From: Candidatus Helarchaeota archaeon
GTDB lineage: Archaea; Asgardarchaeota; Lokiarchaeia; Helarchaeales; HEL-GB-A
NCBI GenBank assembly: GCA_016840125.1
Contig: JAEOSY010000283.1
Location: forward strand, 1-6,742
Direction: 5' to 3'
Length of the DNA stretch: 6,742 nt
Shown here piece after piece: positions 4,633 through 6,742 of this stretch. Below the pieces are notes generated by a model. That model did no database searches and was not told where the DNA came from. It worked only from the letters and a program-made list of their open reading frames with translations. A program made the position numbers and the translations under genes. Within the stretch, counting starts at the first letter, position 1. Each line of letters begins with the position of its first letter.

Positions 4633-6742
4633 CTATGAAACGACAAACGAAGGCCCAATGATATCAAAGATGTAGAAGAACCCAAGAGTGAGAAAGGTGA
4701 TGAGGAGAACCACCAGGGTCAAGGTTATCAGGTAACTTGCCGTATGTATGAGGATTCCTTTGGAGGGGGATGTCGATAATTTATCAGACGTATGTCGCCC
4801 TCCTAAATAAATCCCAATTGCTTTACATGGTAGATAGAGAAGTAAGGTCAGCATGAAAAGCAGAATCCAATAATCGAGAGAAGTTATAATATAGTTAAGC
4901 ACGTCCAACAGAGAACCACCTTCGTTAAAGATGTACCTAACCATATCTTGAAGTGGGGGGACGTAAAAGAAGATCATAATGGGGATAAAGAGGAAAAGAA
5001 AGAAAACTTGAGGGAGATATGTAAGTTTGACGCTATCATTCAATAAGGGAATTTGAGGATCTTCTAAGTTGGTTGAGAGAATGGCAAATCGGCGAACGAG
5101 GCTTTTCTGCATTTTTAATTTAATCGCAATGATAAGAATGAGCAGTGGAATGGAGAGTATTATCATCCCAATCTCAACTATTGGAATTAAAGCCGCAATT
5201 TCCCCATGTTTCCCGACGATATATATATTTACATAGGGATTGGTATAAAGAATGAATGAAAGCAGTGATACAATTACACCGAAGATCATTCCAAAGACGA
5301 TGATCAGGTGTGTTTTTAGTGTAAGGTTCTGAAATTTTATTCCGGTATAAGTTGGTCGTTCAACCTCAGGTACGATTGTAACAGTGGATCGCATTGCCTT
5401 CCGACGTAGGTAAAGCAGAATAAAACATGCGATACCCAAATTTGAAAAAATGAAGATGATTACCCCAAGAAAATAGGGATTGACAGCATAGTTACCAGGA
5501 GAGGAATAGAGAGAATTTGCAGAAGCGATAAGTGCATCAACATCAGAGGAAGTGAAGTATTCCTGAAATCCATCCGTATTGACTCGTTGCTGCCCTTCTT
5601 CATTCATTAATATGGTATTAGAGGAGTCAGTTTGTATGATCCGATCATATTCCCCCACCCCGTAGCCAGGGTAGCCAGGATTCGCCGCGAGCCACGCTCC
5701 GTACGCCCAGAGCTCGAACGAATTCTCATCGTAATGAGCATGGAACTGATTGTAGACATTCTTTTTGCAAGTAATGGAAAAGTAAAGTGCATCACGCCCC
5801 CAATCATTACGTAAGTATGCAAGGCCGACGTCTGGATAAATAAGAATAGTCTCAAGAGGGGGCTGTACGGGGGTAATATTCATAGAGTACATGCAGATAC
5901 GGTTAACCCAGCTAGAGCTATGAGTAAGAGAACTCTTTAAGTAGGTTCCTTCATACACAAGGGCATCGTTTAATATTCGATTATCATAAACCCATTGGGT
6001 GTAATTGCTGAGCAATGGAGCATATGGGTAAATTGAGGAGGTAGTCCAAAGAAGATCTTCAATAATTTGTGGGTTGGTCGTACAATCTTCGAAGAGCGTA
6101 TTTGAACTCAAGGGTGTAAAGGAATAAAGAGTGGTATTGATAAAGGCGAGAAATTTTGAGTTGGCGAAATAATTCTTCTCGCCTACATTGTTGAGACCAT
6201 AGAAGAAATTCAATCCTGTCTCGAAAAAATATCCAGAATAGCTAAAACCTTCAAAGTTCCCACCATCTTCCGTAAAGCAGGATTCCAAATAAATGTCGAC
6301 GCCCGTGATTCCAAGATTAACCCAATCACTCTTATCAAGCACCAATCCCGCCAATCCGATGCCACTCGCTACGATGCCGATATGGTTGTTCGTACTAAGA
6401 TAGGGAAATTTTTCTATTAGGGGAAGGGTATGGTTTTCCAATTTTCCTGCGATCTCCACCCGTTCCGCCACGCTGAGGTTTTGGTAAATCATATCAAATG
6501 CGAGGGCGTAATGACTGCAGGCGATTCCCCGGTGTAAATGACTATCATAATCGATAATCTCATCCATTTTTTGTAAAAAGTCCCGAGATTTGTTCATATA
6601 AGTCATACTCTGATTAATGACGCCCGTAAAGGCTAAATTAACTGTCGGGGTATATCGAGCAGTGGGACTCATGCTGGAAATATCTTTTCCGAGTTGACTG
6701 GTTGCATAACTAACCACACTTTGATACCATCCCTGCCAGGGC
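4633..6742 (-). CDS. Heparinase II/III-like protein fused to a six-helix membrane domain (5' end outside window)
   Basis: At least 702 residues are visible and the frame stays open to the window edge, so the GTG at 6717 is internal (PWQGWYQSV precedes it). Counting from that Val as 1, residues about 1-290 are an alpha/alpha-toroid like heparinase II/III and alginate lyases, with STNNHIG (108-114) and TEDGGNFEGFSYSGY (149-163). A beta domain follows with GLAYLRNDWG (298-307), HAHYDENSF (326-334, the family's HxHxDxNSF motif) and NTILMNEEGQQ (367-377). It normally continues for well over 100 more residues; here only about 35 separate GQQ from the first membrane helix. Helices lie near 414-436, 469-491, 510-532, 569-588, 605-630 and 655-685; I do not recognise this membrane domain. 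Family members cleave acidic polysaccharides by beta-elimination, and the catalytic part would sit on one face of the membrane, plausibly outside. Activity is uncertain because the beta domain looks incomplete. It ends 43 nt before the serpin. Confidence 0.85.
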   Translation of the reverse strand, partial: PWQGWYQSVVSYATSQLGKDISSMSPTARYTPTVNLAFTGVINQSMTYMNKSRDFLQKMDEIIDYDSHLHRGIACSHYALAFDMIYQNLSVAERVEIAGKLENHTLPLIEKFPYLSTNNHIGIVASGIGLAGLVLDKSDWVNLGITGVDIYLESCFTEDGGNFEGFSYSGYFFETGLNFFYGLNNVGEKNYFANSKFLAFINTTLYSFTPLSSNTLFEDCTTNPQIIEDLLWTTSSIYPYAPLLSNYTQWVYDNRILNDALVYEGTYLKSSLTHSSSWVNRICMYSMNITPVQPPLETILIYPDVGLAYLRNDWGRDALYFSITCKKNVYNQFHAHYDENSFELWAYGAWLAANPGYPGYGVGEYDRIIQTDSSNTILMNEEGQQRVNTDGFQEYFTSSDVDALIASANSLYSSPGNYAVNPYFLGVIIFIFSNLGIACFILLYLRRKAMRSTVTIVPEVERPTYTGIKFQNLTLKTHLIIVFGMIFGVIVSLLSFILYTNPYVNIYIVGKHGEIAALIPIVEIGMIILSIPLLILIIAIKLKMQKSLVRRFAILSTNLEDPQIPLLNDSVKLTYLPQVFFLFLFIPIMIFFYVPPLQDMVRYIFNEGGSLLDVLNYIITSLDYWILLFMLTLLLYLPCKAIGIYLGGRHTSDKLSTSPSKGILIHTASYLITLTLVVLLITFLTLGFFYIFDIIGPSFVVS

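Noticed and set aside
6715..6717. GTG at 6717 as the start of the heparinase-like gene
   Set aside because: The same frame continues without a stop to the window edge with protein-like sequence and no binding site is evident.

Overview
The window looks archaeal, from an anaerobe of moderate, slightly AT-rich composition. It ends a tungsten-type aldehyde:ferredoxin oxidoreductase (AOR) gene. The start sites carry GGTGAT/GAGGG-like Shine-Dalgarno sequences, with AT-rich TATA-like boxes where TBP would bind and no bacterial -35/-10 pairs. Arg codons include many AGA/AGG. The mix of AOR, DUF362 protein, serpin, family VIII-type serine hydrolase and a membrane-anchored heparinase-like protein would fit an Asgard-like archaeon, but that placement is inference and cannot be proved from this window.

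Layout. (1) 1-489, plus strand: the last 162 residues of an AOR-family enzyme, open at the left edge. (2) 522-1694, minus strand: a complete cytoplasmic beta-lactamase-fold serine hydrolase/esterase, convergent with AOR across a 32-nt gap. (3) 1695-2058: 364 nt without an intact gene. It holds the hydrolase promoter, a fossil of the 3' end of a second AOR gene (plus strand, best part 1815-1919), abutting on the minus strand a weaker fossil of the 3' end of a DUF362 gene (about 1921-1967), then AT-rich DNA with a 12-nt direct repeat and a small palindrome. (4) 2059-3396, minus: an intact DUF362 protein with an unusual Cys-containing C-terminal region. (5) 3462-4589, minus: an intact serpin with an inhibitory-type hinge and no signal peptide. 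(6) 4633-6742, minus, open at the right edge: a heparinase II/III-like protein whose C-terminal beta domain appears cut short and joined to six membrane segments.

How they work together. The heparinase-like gene, serpin and DUF362 gene run in the same direction with gaps of 43 and 65 nt and may be partly co-transcribed, although each of the latter two has a possible promoter of its own. No shared pathway is evident. AOR oxidises aldehydes with ferredoxin as acceptor; the hydrolase probably cleaves esters or amides; the serpin should restrain a serine or cysteine protease; and the heparinase-like protein may act on an acidic polysaccharide outside the membrane. The clearest unexpected result is the pair of convergent gene tails in 1740-1970. 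They mirror the intact AOR and DUF362 genes on either side and suggest that an AOR/DUF362 unit was duplicated and then mostly deleted.
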